From Quillaja saponaria (taxonomy: Eukaryota > Streptophyta > Magnoliopsida > Fabales > Quillajaceae), in assembly GCA_029379385.1 (NCBI GenBank), contig CM055608.1, positions 29,758,350 through 29,822,349 of the forward strand: a DNA stretch of 64,000 bases. Reading direction: 5' to 3'. The notes under the pieces are model-generated. The model was not told the origin of the DNA, did no database searches, and saw nothing but the letters and a program-made list of their open reading frames with translations. The stretch's first letter is position 1; every line of letters starts with the position of its first letter. The translations under genes and the position numbers were made by a program. Of the stretch, positions 36,350-48,472 are shown piece after piece.

Positions 36350-39300
36350 CTATATCCTTTGCTTCACCCTCCTACCATTTATGTCACTTCCATCAAGAAT
36401 AGCTTCATTCCCATGCTTGCATAAGAAGATTGAATGCTCACTGAATCTACCCACGTACTCCAACAACTCGGTAAGGACAGCTGGGCAACTTTCCTTCAAG
36501 TACTCGAAACCATCAGTTTGCATTACAGCTGAAAGAAAGAAAAATGTTTCAGTTGATTATTTCACAACAACCGATTTGCTTTAGAGATAAATGCAAATTC
36601 ATTTAATCATATCGCATGTGTTAAGGTCTTAAAATTCATATATTAGTTATCCACCAACAACTGTAACAATTTAAGCATATTTACACAGAAGGGACCTCTT
36701 GGCTAAACTAAGTTTTCCTGTTACAAGGACAGGCTTTGGAACCTTCAACACATTGCATTCTCAGAAACCATCTTTTAAGTTCAAGTTACACATACAACAA
36801 CCAACTGTCCACATTACTCACATACTGACTTGTTTAATCCTTTTGGAGTGGTACATATTCAGCTAATATTATAGGTTTTCATTTTTTTCTTCCCCTTAGA
36901 GAACAAGAAAACAAAAATTAAGAGAAAAAAAGAATCTACCTCGAAGATTTTCTGGCAGCGCGACAAACTTGAGACATACTGCTTTCAGCTGGAAACAATG
37001 ATGTTGTTCAGCCAAGGCTAAAGTTGTTGCCACGGTGTTTATGGCCACGTCCTCACAAAGACTGGCTTCACACATCAACCGGAGCCTTTCCAAGCCATAT
37101 CGATCTGCCGCTGCTAGCAGATGCTGAGCCATCAAGGTAGATGCCCATTTTGAGTTCAAACCAGTAAGCTCATCCATGTCAGGCAGTAAGTCCCAGTATA
37201 CAAAATGAAGTAGAGCCTGGACACAAATGTACAATAGTGAAACAATTAACAAGTCATTCACCGTGCATATTTCTTGGTTTAGATTACCAAGTCAGGAATT
37301 GACTAAGGCATTTTAGAAACAAAGTTCTTTTGAGGCGGGTATCCATGAGGCGAAGACCCAGCTTCTCCCCAGGCACAAGCTGTCTTCCCATCCTACAAGT
37401 AACAGGCAGTTGCCGAACATGCAAGACCCTGGGGACTGCCCAAGAGGATCTCCACTGAGAAGTGTCTCGAATTTCATGCAATTAGCAGACAATTTCATTA
37501 CACATTGAAATACATGTAACTTCCAATGCTCAAACAGCGCAATAAACCATAAGATTGATTGCATACTCAGACATTGATCTATTGCACAGTTAAAACTCTC
37601 TAAATAGATGTAAAATATCTGTGGTTTATGCTCAATCTAACCCCCACTATCAGAGCAATAAGCTGTTCCTGGTTCTGCTTGACTTCCCATCTTTCTTTCT
37701 ACAATGCCGATAAACACTTTTTCCAACTAAATAATCATAGTTCATAAAATGATTCCCTTATACAATTGTTTTGAACAAGGGAAGTTAGAGACATGCAAGG
37801 TTTCTGTAGTACCAATAAACAAATGAGGCTGGAATAATTTTCTATACTGTCTTTCTCTATTTGATTTGTGAGTCAAGACTCTGTCAGCCTAAGATCACAA
37901 CCATCCAAGAGAAATGCATGATCAAAAACTTGGAGGAAAGAGGATCTTTGCTGATGAATGGAGAAAAAACAAAAGGGTACTGTTGGTTCCAAGTGAGACT
38001 TGAATTACTATTTGAAATCAAATTGACAACATTGTTTAGCACTTTGAAATCAGATAAAAATTGGTTAGCACTGTATGTATACTCAATGGTAATTTGCATT
38101 ACACCTACTTGTAGAAATCAACTGACCCAATCCCAGAACAAAAAAGTTCTGAGCATGCCAATTCTAAACTACGATCTGACTCATTCCCTGACAATATGTT
38201 CTGTGTCAAGAGGACTTGCAAAAACAACGTAAGCTTCTTTCAGAGAAAAATTAGTCAGTTAGTTTATTACTTCTCAAAAAAATTAGCCTACCATATAACA
38301 TGCATATCCTGATAAGAGAGTGTTTGGAATTGATGCATGAACTATATGAATAAAACCAGACTGTCCATGCAAGAATGCATCCATGACAACTCACATGAGA
38401 GCCTGTCAGCACCTTCTTTTTCAAAAGAAATGCTTGTTACTCCCATCAGCTAGTCTGACAGTTAAACTTTGAAAGCAAACAAATTCAAGCTAATTCACAT
38501 AACACAAACACTGGCAGATACTTACACTCATACATATTGTGCGATACATGCACGTTGTTTCTCTTTGATGGTGAAAGGGAAGCACTAAATGAAGAAGTAT
38601 AATGCCTATATCAGACAAGGAAAATATACACCACATTTCATAAATAAAATGAAAACATGGTAAAACAACAAATGCTGAAGTAGTTTGTGCAAGGAGGCAT
38701 TTAAACGAACCTTAAAAACTGTAGCCTCCATGTCTTCGACTTTTATACACTGGGTGTTCTGGTCCTTCATAGGACCAAAAAGTTGGGCTCTGAAAACAGG
38801 TGAGCGAGCTGCCAAAACCAACTTGTGAGCAGCGAAAATTTCTCCATCCACTTCGAATTTTACATCACTTCCCTTTCCACTTTCCAGTAGCTTCCCAAAT
38901 TGCTGACCAATGTTAGAAGGTGGTATAGCTATAGAGTATATCTTAGGACCCTCTGTTTGAGACCTCACAACACCGACGCTACAATTAACAGAGAGGCAGT
39001 CATCTTTGAGGTAGTCTGATGTCTCTAGAGCAGTTCTTTTGAAAAAACGCTTATAGCCCCTGCATTACCCAATGAAAATACCAATTAACATTTACCAACC
39101 TTACAAGTTCAATTACATATAAATATTTACATTTACAAGTGAATAATGTAGTAAAAGTTAAGACTTAAGATAACAAACTTATGTCCCAACTAGTGTTATT
39201 AAGGCTCTAGGCGCAAGGGGTTTTTGGAGCATTGGTTCTAGGTGCCAGGTGCATGCGCCCACATGAGGTAAGCCAGGCCCCCTACTAAAGAAAACAACAA

Positions 39301-42300
39301 AACTTGCTACAAGCAAAAATTTCAGGCTAAAATCTACCATTAAAAAAAAAAAAAAAAAAAAAAAAACTATTAGCAAGAACGCCAAGTGAAAGAAGAAAAA
39401 AATTAGCTAAAGACAAGAGGTTCATCATAGTCCACTAAGTTGAATTAGTAAAAGCTATCTTTAAGCCAAAAATAATAAAATTAGTGCTTTTGCTTTCTAA
39501 ATTCCAAGTAGTCACCTAAGCCTAGGCACGTGCCTAGTGCCTGAGTGGGCTAGGCAGGAGCCTAAAAGGGTTAGCCGCTCGTCTGAAGGACCTGGGCTAA
39601 GCCTAAGTGAATGAACCTCGCTTGAGGGGTGTAGAGTCGAGAGGGCTGGAGCCTCTCACCTTTTGAGCCCAAAGCGTGCCTTTAATAACACAGGTCCCCA
39701 CAAAGTAATATATCCACACCATCAGGGCGTAGGATAACAGGCTAGGCCTAAGTGAATGAGACTCACCTGACGGGTGTAAAGGCAAGAGGGCTGGCGCCTC
39801 TCGCCTTTTGAGCCCGAGGCGAGTCTTTAATAACACTGGTCCCTGTAAGGTAACATATCCACCCCATCATGATCTAGGATGCCACATCAACATACCCGTA
39901 CCATTAAAAATTCTAAAGGCTCCATAATAAATATTTGGTTCAGTGACATCTATACTATCATAAAGCGAGTAGGGGTCTTTATTGTCCACCCTTCTATGAA
40001 TAATTTATGTTAATGATGAAAATCCAATACTTACTCAAAACCACACCCTTTAGGCACATATGTCTCCAGGTCTCCAACAATAAGGATATATTACAAACAT
40101 GAATACCTTGCATATGGTTAGTGCATGTCGTTGGTATCAAATTCAAACTTTCTTACTTCATTGCACACATTTCCTCAATAATTGGTAAAGACTCAATCCT
40201 GAAACTGTTCCTCCGACACAACAAAACATGTTTAAAAATTAGCCTATATAGCACAGACCATTTGAAAATGGAGATGGGCAACAATTGGAGAGAAACACCA
40301 CGGATCAATTGGGTTCAAGTCTCCTAGAGGTGCTCTACAGCTCTTTCTGAACATAGGTTGACTTTACGATGAGAAAATCAAAACAATAAACAAAGCAAGA
40401 AAGAGGGAGGCGGGTGAAAGTATAATAATGTTTAAACTACAACAGTCCCAATTAATTGGTACCTCTTCCTTTCACATTTCCGATCTATGGTGCAGATTCC
40501 TTTCGAATTACCCTTCTGTTGAAATATAATGCTGATCTAATCATTAGTAATACTAATTCTATTTGTTCTAAAAGCACTAGTTTGAGAACAAATTAACCAA
40601 GGTGTAGAAAACAAACACGCCCACATGCACAAAAGACAAAACATATTGAGAGGTTGCCCCTTGGATAATATTAGAAAGAGGTAATGTTTATTGATTTAGT
40701 AAATAATAAACCAAGATTTCTCTTTAGAATATTCATTATGATTGTTATAGTAAATATTAAATCGATATTTATTAAAATTACGCCTTTCGTTGTATAAATA
40801 AAATTGCCCACCTTCATGTATTTATATCCCTATTGAGGAAAAAAATCACATTTATTATCCTATTCCCCAATCCAAGCACACAACTAGAGAAACAAGCAGA
40901 AGTACAAACAACAACATTCCAAATTTCCAATATACTAAATGCCCATATTCAGCATGCGGCCTATCACAACAAAGCACTTGAGCGATCCAAACATTAAAGC
41001 TCATAACCAGTGTTGTTAAATGCTCTAGGCACACCTAGGCGCAAGGGCTCTTTGGAGCCTTGGTTCTAGGCGTCAGGCAAGCGTGCCTGAGGAAAGCCAA
41101 GCACCTTACTCCAAGTCATTTCAAACTTAATATATATCTCACAAAAAAAACATTGTATTAAAGATTTAAAGCATCTAAAGCTTTTGGAATAACACACAAG
41201 CCATTTCAAACAAGAAAGTAAACATAAAATTCAGATGCAAGCATCTTTCAAAAAACAGTTTTTCCTCCTACTCATGAGTTGCTTATTGTCTCATCCTCAT
41301 CAATACTTGTAGGACCAACATCATCTCAATCATCATCATTATTATGATCCAAACAAACATGGCCCCAAAAAAAAAAACAAAGAGCTGGAACTGCCTAGGC
41401 AATGCCTCAGCCGCCTAGCGCCTCACCTGAAGCGAGCGCATAGGCAAGCCAGACGTGTGCCTCACCTTTCAGTGCCTGAGGAAAGCCCGGCAGCTTACTA
41501 AAGAAAACAACAAAAATTGCTAAAAACAAGAATTTCAAACTTCCATCAAATAAAATCAAAAATAACTATAGGCAAGAATTTCAAGTAACAAAAGAAAAAA
41601 AATTGGCTAAAGACAAGAGGTTTATCATGTAGCACTAAGTTCAACAAGTAAAAACTAGCTCTAAGCCAAAAACAATAAAATTAGTGCTTTTGTTTTCTAA
41701 ATTCCTAGTAGGTCCAACAAGTAGTCAACTAAGCCTAGGCGCATGCTGCCTAGGTGCGCCTTTAATAACACTGCTCATAACAGACACCTAAAGAATCCCA
41801 GCTAAAAGAACAACCTATCAAAATTTTCCATTCAAACTACATGTAAAAAAATATAAAAGATCTTTTAACAAACTTTCAAATGTAAAAGAGCACAGCTGCT
41901 TCCCATTTCCAAATCTACTCAGCAGCTAAGCACAATATTCAAAACTAGCCATTGAATTCAACATCAATCAGAAAAGTCGAGAAGTCTACAAAAAAATCAC
42001 ATAACCTACCCATAAAAACAACACTAAATCTAGAGGACATGAAAGAGCGGTATAGAAGTTTAGATCAAGAATTCATAAAAAGCCAACTGACCACATGCTA
42101 CCACGGTATTTTAACGTGTAGGGCCCGCTATCCAGCGTCCTCTCAAAATGACTGTGCACCTTGTGCCTCTCCTTCCCGCTCTGATCCAAAAGGGTCAATT
42201 CGAAAAGCGCCCTAACGTCCGTCCCCTCACTGGCAAGGGCGATAAACAGCGATACATATGCTGCATTGTCCTCGACGCTCTTCCCATCTGGGTAAAAGTA

Positions 42301-42519
42301 GATCGCCCACTCATACCCACCAACTGAAAACGTGTCCGACGCTATGTACTTTCCAATTCCAAGCCCTTTCGATAGCGAATATCCCGTTATCTTGAACTGG
42401 TGAAACCCTCTTACGGTATCGGTGATCGATGTCGATGAGGTTGTTGAGGGGGCAGAGGAAGGAGAGGCAAATGAAGAATTGGAAAAAGGCCTAGAGGTTT
42501 CTCTCAGAACCTTACCCAT
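36350..42519 (-). CDS. BTB/POZ-MATH protein, CUL3 E3 ligase substrate adaptor
   Basis: BPM proteins use their MATH domain to bind substrates (for example class I HD-ZIP, MYB and ERF/AP2 transcription factors) and their BTB domain to dock on CUL3 for ubiquitination. Four coding exons join in frame: 42092-42519, 38711-39059, 36940-37216 and 36350-36528, giving 410 residues, the normal length. The N-terminus is Ser-rich. MATH spans about residues 33-165 ([52 protein letters not shown]). BTB spans about 193-310 ([67 protein letters not shown]). The C-terminal helical region ([13 protein letters not shown]) ends in a basic GRRVKQR tail, likely nuclear. The start is the first Met after an in-frame region lacking homology. 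Exon 2 is the left edge of a tandem duplication. I call it BPM family without choosing a paralogue number. Confidence 0.92.
39191..39838. mobile_element. GGCGC-rich hAT-like MITE, copy A1
   Basis: The left end reads AGTGTTATTAAGGCTCTAGG and the right end CTTTAATAACACTGG, an inverted match (AGTGTTATTAAAG). Flanks GTCCCAAC (39183) and GTCCCCAC (39694) agree at seven of eight positions. The last 143 bases with the right terminus are present twice (about 39594-39740 and 39741-39883), so the element has two right ends. The interior is AT-rich between GC-rich ends. It lies in BPM intron 1 and is shared with unit B. Confidence 0.7.
41008..41773. mobile_element. GGCGC-rich hAT-like MITE, copy A2
   Basis: A perfect 8-base target duplication CTCATAAC (41000-41007 and 41774-41781) brackets ends CAGTGTTGTTAAATGCTC and GCCTTTAATAACACTG. 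It lies in BPM intron 1. The same insertion with the same target copy is present in unit B, so it predates the tandem duplication. It has no coding capacity. Confidence 0.85.
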
Positions 42520-44705
42520 GCGCAAGCCACGATGATTGATTACAAAATGTCTTCAATTTTCTTCGACAGTTTCCAGAACCGAAACCCAATCGTCGGATAC
42601 TCAGATATTGGCGTTCTTGATTGGGATCCGGGATCTATCGCGTACGAAATTGACTTTATCAGACTTTGTAATAGGGTCAATCCCGATGGTTATATCGGGA
42701 AAGTGAAGGGTCGACGAGAAAATCTAGGGTTCCGTTGAGGAAATTTATCTGATCTTGGAAGAAGACGAATTTCTAGGGATTTGATTGAGAGAGAGAGAAA
42801 GGAAGACAAATGATGAACGATGTCTTTCTTAGGTTTAAATAATTTTCTGACAGATGATTAGTACATACAGACGCGCCATTCTGTCAGGACACGTGTCCGT
42901 GGGCATGCCCGAATTCTAATAGCTGACTTCTAACTGGTAATTACCAATTTAGTCTTTTCAATTCCCACACTCAGACCACGAGAGGAAAGTAAGATGAATC
43001 TCTTTTTCTTTCTCTTTGTTCATTTTTAGTTGACATTTGACTTATATTCGATTTTTTTTTTTTTTAAAGATGATTGAAAATAAAATTCTTATAAAATTTT
43101 AATTTCAGCATAAATAGTTTACATTTGATTAAACTGTAGAGGTAATTTGAGATGTGCATAATTAGTGGCGGGCGGTAGTAGGGACGTGTAGGGACCATGG
43201 CCTCTAAAGGATTTTGAGAAAAAAAATTACATTTTTAATTTTTCCCACCCATATTTGAGAAAATTTAATTTTGCCTTTTCAAAATATACATTTATAGTTT
43301 TGGCCCCTATAAAATTATATAATTTTATAATGGGAGTCTTATAAATTTTGATATATATTTTTTCAATTAAAAACATACATTTATAATTTTGACCCTCAAA
43401 AAAACTGAAAAAATAAATCTAATTTTTCCTTTTTGAAAGGTTTGTTTATATATTGATTCTTAGTGAGCCTTACAAATTTAATGAACAATTTATCGGGTTA
43501 ACTAATGTGAATATTTATTTTATTTTCTAAAATATAATATATGTTTAATACATTATTTTGATAAGTTTGAATTGAATATTTTTTTCCATGTTCCATACAT
43601 TCTTCTTCTTTTTCTCATTCTATTTTTACTCAACTTCAATCAATTCTTACAATACGAGTTAAGTAAAAGTGACTCTTTATTTATTAATGCTTATTATTCT
43701 GACTCGAATATTTTTAAAATATTGTTAATTTTTATTTTCATCAGCAAATTAAATACCTGATTCATAATATTTTATGAAATTTTAAATTGTTGAATGATTA
43801 GTACTTAATATTAGAAAATATATAGTTGAATATTATTATGAAAGTAAATGTTTTGTATTATAGATAGTTAACTTATGAGTGTTAATGAGGTGTTGACTAA
43901 ATCATTAGGTCGATGATGGTTTTGAGTTTGAGTTACCTTCCAATGACTTTGTTCTTGGTAGATAAAAATACATAATACACTGATTCCAAAAACAAACAAA
44001 CTATACCACTTAGCCCTGAATTTTTTACCAAAATTAATTTATGAACAGTCGCCTCAAAGCTAAATATCAAGATTCGTCACTGATCCAGTCATACCTCAAT
44101 AATAAATAATAAAAATAAAAAGAAAAAATAAAAACTTCTGATATCACAGCCTAATAAATACTCTCTCTTCTTTACTGTCGCCCATCTGTCTCTCTAACAA
44201 AACTCCATTGATTAATGCTCCTCCTCTTCAACTCCATTGATTAATGCTCCTCTTCATATGGTCTAACAAGCTTTCTCAATGAATGCCATAGGAGGAAGCC
44301 AATATTGTCTTGCTTTTCCTAGTAATTTGTATGACCAAAAGCCCAGAAACATCAGAGCAATTGCTGAGGAATTTTCTGCTTCGTTATTAGATTGCATTCT
44401 TCTGTAACTTCTAATCACATTTTATGGCATATGATGTATTTGATTACTTAATCCGGTAATGCATGTAAGTAGCCAACAAAAGAAACAGAAATACTACTGA
44501 GTAGTGAGTACTAATTATATAAAACTTCATTCAAGTATAGTTCTGATGAAGCAAATTTATTTAACTCACCAATAGATTAACTACCTTTTGAACCAGCACA
44601 TTATGCATATCTCGTGCATACAACATTTATGGTACACGTAGAAAGATCTCAAGCCTACAACTTTAGATGCACATAACAATAGAGTTTCAAGCGAAAATTC
44701 ACGAT
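42520..44705. other. Upstream region of BPM inside unit A
   Basis: The first 320 bases hold the BPM 5' UTR and promoter; they include a GAGAGAGAGAGAAAGGAAG purine repeat near 42787. The block is well conserved with unit B only for about 150 bases and again from about 43860 to the unit end. A region of about 1.15 kb between (42710-43860) is not found in the same form in unit B. I see no gene. Confidence 0.5.
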
Positions 44706-44964
44706 CTACAATTTGCAACTCAAAACACCGACGCTACAATTAACAGAGAGGCAATCATATTTGAGGTAGTCTGATGTCTCCAAAGCAGTTCTTTTGAAAA
44801 AACGCTTATAGCCCCTACATCACCCAAAGAAAATACCAATTAATTTACCAACTTCACAAGTTGAATTACATATCAAGAAGAATTAAGCAAAGCATAAATA
44901 TTTGCATTCACAAGTGAATAATGAAGTAAAAGTTAAGAGTGGAGATAACAAATTAGATCCCAAC

Positions 44965-45515
44965 CAATGTTATTAAAGACTCTAGGCGCACCTAGGCACA
45001 GGGGGGTTTTTGGAGTATCGGTTCTAGGCGCCAGGTGCAGGCGCCCACTTGAGAAAAGCTAGGCACCATTCTAAAGAAAATAACAAAAATTGCTACAAGC
45101 AAAAACATCAGGTTTCCATCAAGTAAAATCTAGCATCAATATGTTATGAAAGAGTAAAAATACGAAGAAAAAAATAACTATAGACAAGAATTCCAAGTAA
45201 AAAAAGAAAAAAATTAACTAAAGACAAGAGGTTCATCATAGTCCACCAAGTTCAACTAGTAAAAGTTATCTTTAAGCCAAAAATAATAAAATTAGTGCTT
45301 TTGCTTTCAAAATTTCCAGTAGATCCAACAAGTAGTCAACTAAGCTTAGATGCGTCCCTAGTGCCTGAGTGGGCTAGGCACGAGCCTAAAGGGTTAGGTG
45401 CTTGCTTGAAGGACCTAGGCTAAGCTTGAGTGAATGAGTCTTGCCTGAGGGGTGTAGAGACAAGGGGTGGGAGCCTCTCATCTTTTGAGCCTGAGACACG
45501 CCTTTAATAACACTA
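44965..45515. mobile_element. GGCGC-rich hAT-like MITE, copy B1
   Basis: This is the unit B counterpart of the element at 39191-39838, with ends CAATGTTATTAAAGACTC and GCCTTTAATAACACTA. It has a single right terminus, whereas the unit A copy has a doubled one. Confidence 0.7.
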
Positions 45516-45895
45516 GTCCCCATAAGGTAACATATCCACCCATCATGGTGTAGGATGCCACATCAACACACTCGTACCATGGAAAAATTCTACAGGCTCT
45601 ATGGTAAATCTTTGGTTCAGTGACATATATACTACTGTAAAGCAAGGAAGGGTCTTTGGTGTCCACCTTCTATGAATAATTTATGTTAACGATGAAAAGC
45701 CAACACTAACTCAAAACCACACCCTCTGGGCATATTCTCCAGGTCTCCAACAATAAGGATATATTACAAACATGAATACCTTGCATATGGTTAGTGCATG
45801 TCGTTGGTATCAAATTCAAACTTTCTTACTTCATTGCACACATTTCTTCAATAATTGGAAAGGACTCAATCCTGCAACTGTTCCTCCCACACAAC

Positions 45896-46450
45896 CAGTG
45901 TTATTATGGCTCTAGGCGCACCTAGGCGCAAGGGGTCTTTGGAGCCTTGGTTCTAGGTGCCAGGCGCAGATGTGCGCCTAAGGAAAGCCAGGCGCCTACT
46001 AAAGAAAACAACAAAAATTGCTACAAGCAAGAATTTTATACTTCCATCAAGTAAAATCTAGCATCAATATGTTATGAAAGAGTAAAAATAGGAAGAAAAA
46101 AAAAAGCTACAGGCAAGAATTCTAAGTAAAAAAAGAAAAAAATTAGCTAAAGAAATGAGGTTCAACATGTAGTCTACTAAGTTCAACAAGTAAAAACTAT
46201 CTCTAACACTAAAACAATAAAATTAGTGCTTTTGCTTTCTAAAATTCCTAGTAGGTCCAACAAGTAGTCAACTAAGAGCCTAGGCGCGTGCCTGAGTGGG
46301 CTAGGTGCGAACAGCGAGCCTAAGGGGTTAGGTGCGTGCCTGAATGGCCTAGATTGAGCCTAAGTGAATGAGCCTTGCCTGAGGGGTGTTGAGGTGAGAA
46401 GGCTGGAGCTTCTCGCCTTTTGAGCCTGAGGCGTGCCTCTAATAACATTG
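45896..46450. mobile_element. GGCGC-rich hAT-like MITE, insertion private to unit B
   Basis: A 555-base element is bracketed by a perfect 8-base target duplication CACACAAC (45888-45895 and 46451-46458). Ends are CAGTGTTATTATGGCTC and GCCTCTAATAACATTG. In unit A the matching place reads CGACACAACAAAACATG (about 40215-40230) with no element and one target copy: an empty site. The insertion therefore came after the tandem duplication, or was cleanly lost from unit A. No coding capacity. Confidence 0.9.
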
Positions 46451-47232
46451 CACACAACAAAACATGTTTAAAAATTAGCCTATATAGTACAGACCATTTG
46501 AAAATGGAGATGGGCAACAAGTGGAGAGAGAATCACCATGGATCAATTGGGTTCAAGTCTCCTAGAGGTGCTCTATACCTCTTTCTAAACATAGGTCGAC
46601 TTTCCGATGAGAAATCAAAACAACAAACAAAGCAAGAAACAGAGAGGCGGGTGAAAGTATAACAATGTTTAAACTACAACAGTCCCAATTAATCGGTACC
46701 TCTTCCTTTCACATTTCCTAGCTATGGTGCAGACTCCTTTTGAGTTACCCTTCTGTTGAAATATAATGCTGATTTAATCATTAGTAGTAATAATTCTATT
46801 GGTTCTAAAAGCACTAGTTCGAGAACAAATCGAGGTGTAGAAAACAAAAATGCCCACATGCACAAAACATATTGAGAAGTTGCCACTTGGATATTAATAA
46901 AAAGAGGTAATGTTTACTGATTTAGTAAATATTAAACTAATATTCCTCTTAGAATATTCATTATGATTGTTATAGTAAATATTAAATCGAGATTTCTTAA
47001 AATTATGCCTTTGCTAGTATAAATAAAATTGCCCATCTTCATGTATTTATATCCCCACCGAGGAAAAAAATCATATTTATTATCCTATTCCCCAATGCAT
47101 GCACACAACTAGAGAAACAAGCAGAAGTAAAAACAACAACATTCCAAATTTCCAATATACTAAATACCCATATTCATCATGCACACTATCACAACAAAGC
47201 ACTATAGCGATCAAACCATTAAAGCTCATAAC

Positions 47233-47775
47233 CAGTGTTCTTAAATGCTCTAGGAGCACCTAGGCACAGGGGCTCCTTGGAGCCCTGGTTCTAGGTGGGT
47301 AGGCGCGCCTGAGAAAAGCCAAGCACCTTATTAAAGAAAACAACAAAAATTACTATAAGCAATAATTTCAGACTTCCATTAAGTAAAATCTAGCATCAAT
47401 AAGTTATGAAAGAGGAAAAATATGAAAAACAAATAATATAGGCAAGAATATTAAGTAAAAAAGGCTAAAGACAAGAGGTTAGTCCACTTAGTTCAACAAG
47501 TAAAACTAGCTCTAAGCTAAAAACAATAAAATTAGTGCTTTTTGTTTTCTAAATTCCTGGTAGGTCCAACAAGTACTCAACTAAGCCTAGGCGTGTGCCT
47601 AAGTGGGCTAGGTGCTACATGTAGTCAACTACGCCTACGCGCGTGCTTGAATGGCTAGGTGCTAGCCTGAAGGGGTTAGGTGTGCGCCTGAAGGGCCTAG
47701 GCTGAGCTGAGTGAATGAGCAGCAAGAGGGCAGGAGCCTATCACCTTTTGAGCCGGCACGCCTTTAATAACTCTG
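47233..47775. mobile_element. GGCGC-rich hAT-like MITE, copy B2
   Basis: This is the unit B counterpart of the element at 41008-41773, with the same perfect target duplication CTCATAAC (47225-47232 and 47776-47783). It is about 220 bases shorter and differs mainly by internal deletions. Confidence 0.85.
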
Positions 47776-48472
47776 CTCATAACATATACCTAAAGAGTCC
47801 CGGCTAAAAGAACAACCTATCAAATTTATCCATTCAAACTACATGTAAAAAATGTAAAAGCTCTTTTAAAAGAGCACAGCTGCTTCCCATTTCCAAATCT
47901 ACTCAGCAGCTAAGCACAATTTCAAAACTAGCCATTGAACTCAAAAAAAATGAATGTCAACTATCAGAATAGTCGAAAAGTCTACAAAAAAATTCAACAT
48001 AACCTACCCATAAAAACAACATTAAATCAAGAGGACATGAAAAAGCGGTATAGAAGTTTAGATCAAGAATTCATAAAAAGCCAACTGACCACATGCTACC
48101 ACGGCATTTCAACATGTAGGGTCCGCTATCCAGCCTCCTCTCAAATTGACTGTGCACCTTATGCCTCTCCTTCCCGCTCTGATCCAAAAGGGTCAATTCG
48201 AAGAGCGCCCTAACGTCCGTCCCCTCACTGGCAAGCACGATAAACAACGATACATATTCTGCGTCGTCCTTGACGCTCTTCCCATCTGGGTAAAAGTAGA
48301 CCTCCCACTCAAACCCACCGACTGAAAACGACGCTATGTACTTTCCAATTCCAAGCCCTTTCGATGGCGAATATCCCGGTATCTTGAACTGGTGAAACCC
48401 TCTTGCGGTATCGGTGATCGATGTTGCTGAGGTTGTTGAGGGTGCAGAGGAAGGAGAGGAAAATGAACCCAT

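Larger units (their letters stand above)
38969..44723. repeat. Tandem duplication unit A (BPM-linked copy)
   Basis: This is the first of two direct copies. Similarity begins inside BPM exon 2 at AACACCGACGCTAC (38969), continues through intron 1, the MATH exon and the upstream region, and ends at ATCTACAATTTGCAACTCA (about 44722). The unit is about 5.76 kb. It keeps the original join to the BTB exons on its left. Both outer ends of the duplicated segment carry CTCACA (38965 and about 49853), a microhomology that could have mediated the event. Confidence 0.9.
44706..48472 (-). pseudogene. Truncated BPM duplicate with a MATH-only reading frame
   Basis: This copy of the BPM gene has the MATH exon (48090-48472) and the first part of exon 2 (44706-44814), but lost all BTB sequence at the duplication junction (44724). 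Splice donor GTCAGT and an AG acceptor remain, and the two exons join in frame to give 163 residues. After [10 protein letters not shown] the frame enters unique sequence and stops after LSCKL at TAG (44706-44708). The MATH exon is open but lacks two codons relative to the intact copy (IASDTFSV became IASFSV) and has changes such as [12 protein letters not shown]. The copy's upstream region is shortened from about 48675. Without BTB it could not recruit CUL3. It is probably a pseudogene, but a substrate-binding decoy cannot be excluded without expression data. Confidence 0.75.

Noticed and set aside
42532..42738. Small plus-strand reading frame conserved with one at 48482-48685
   Set aside because: Its similarity is explained by the segmental duplication. 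It lies antisense to the BPM 5' region, and its codons do not resemble a known protein.
39190..47780. Regularly recurring GGCGC-rich blocks as a CRISPR-like or satellite array
   Set aside because: Spacing is irregular, blocks come in left and right end pairs, and 8-base target duplications show they are transposon termini.
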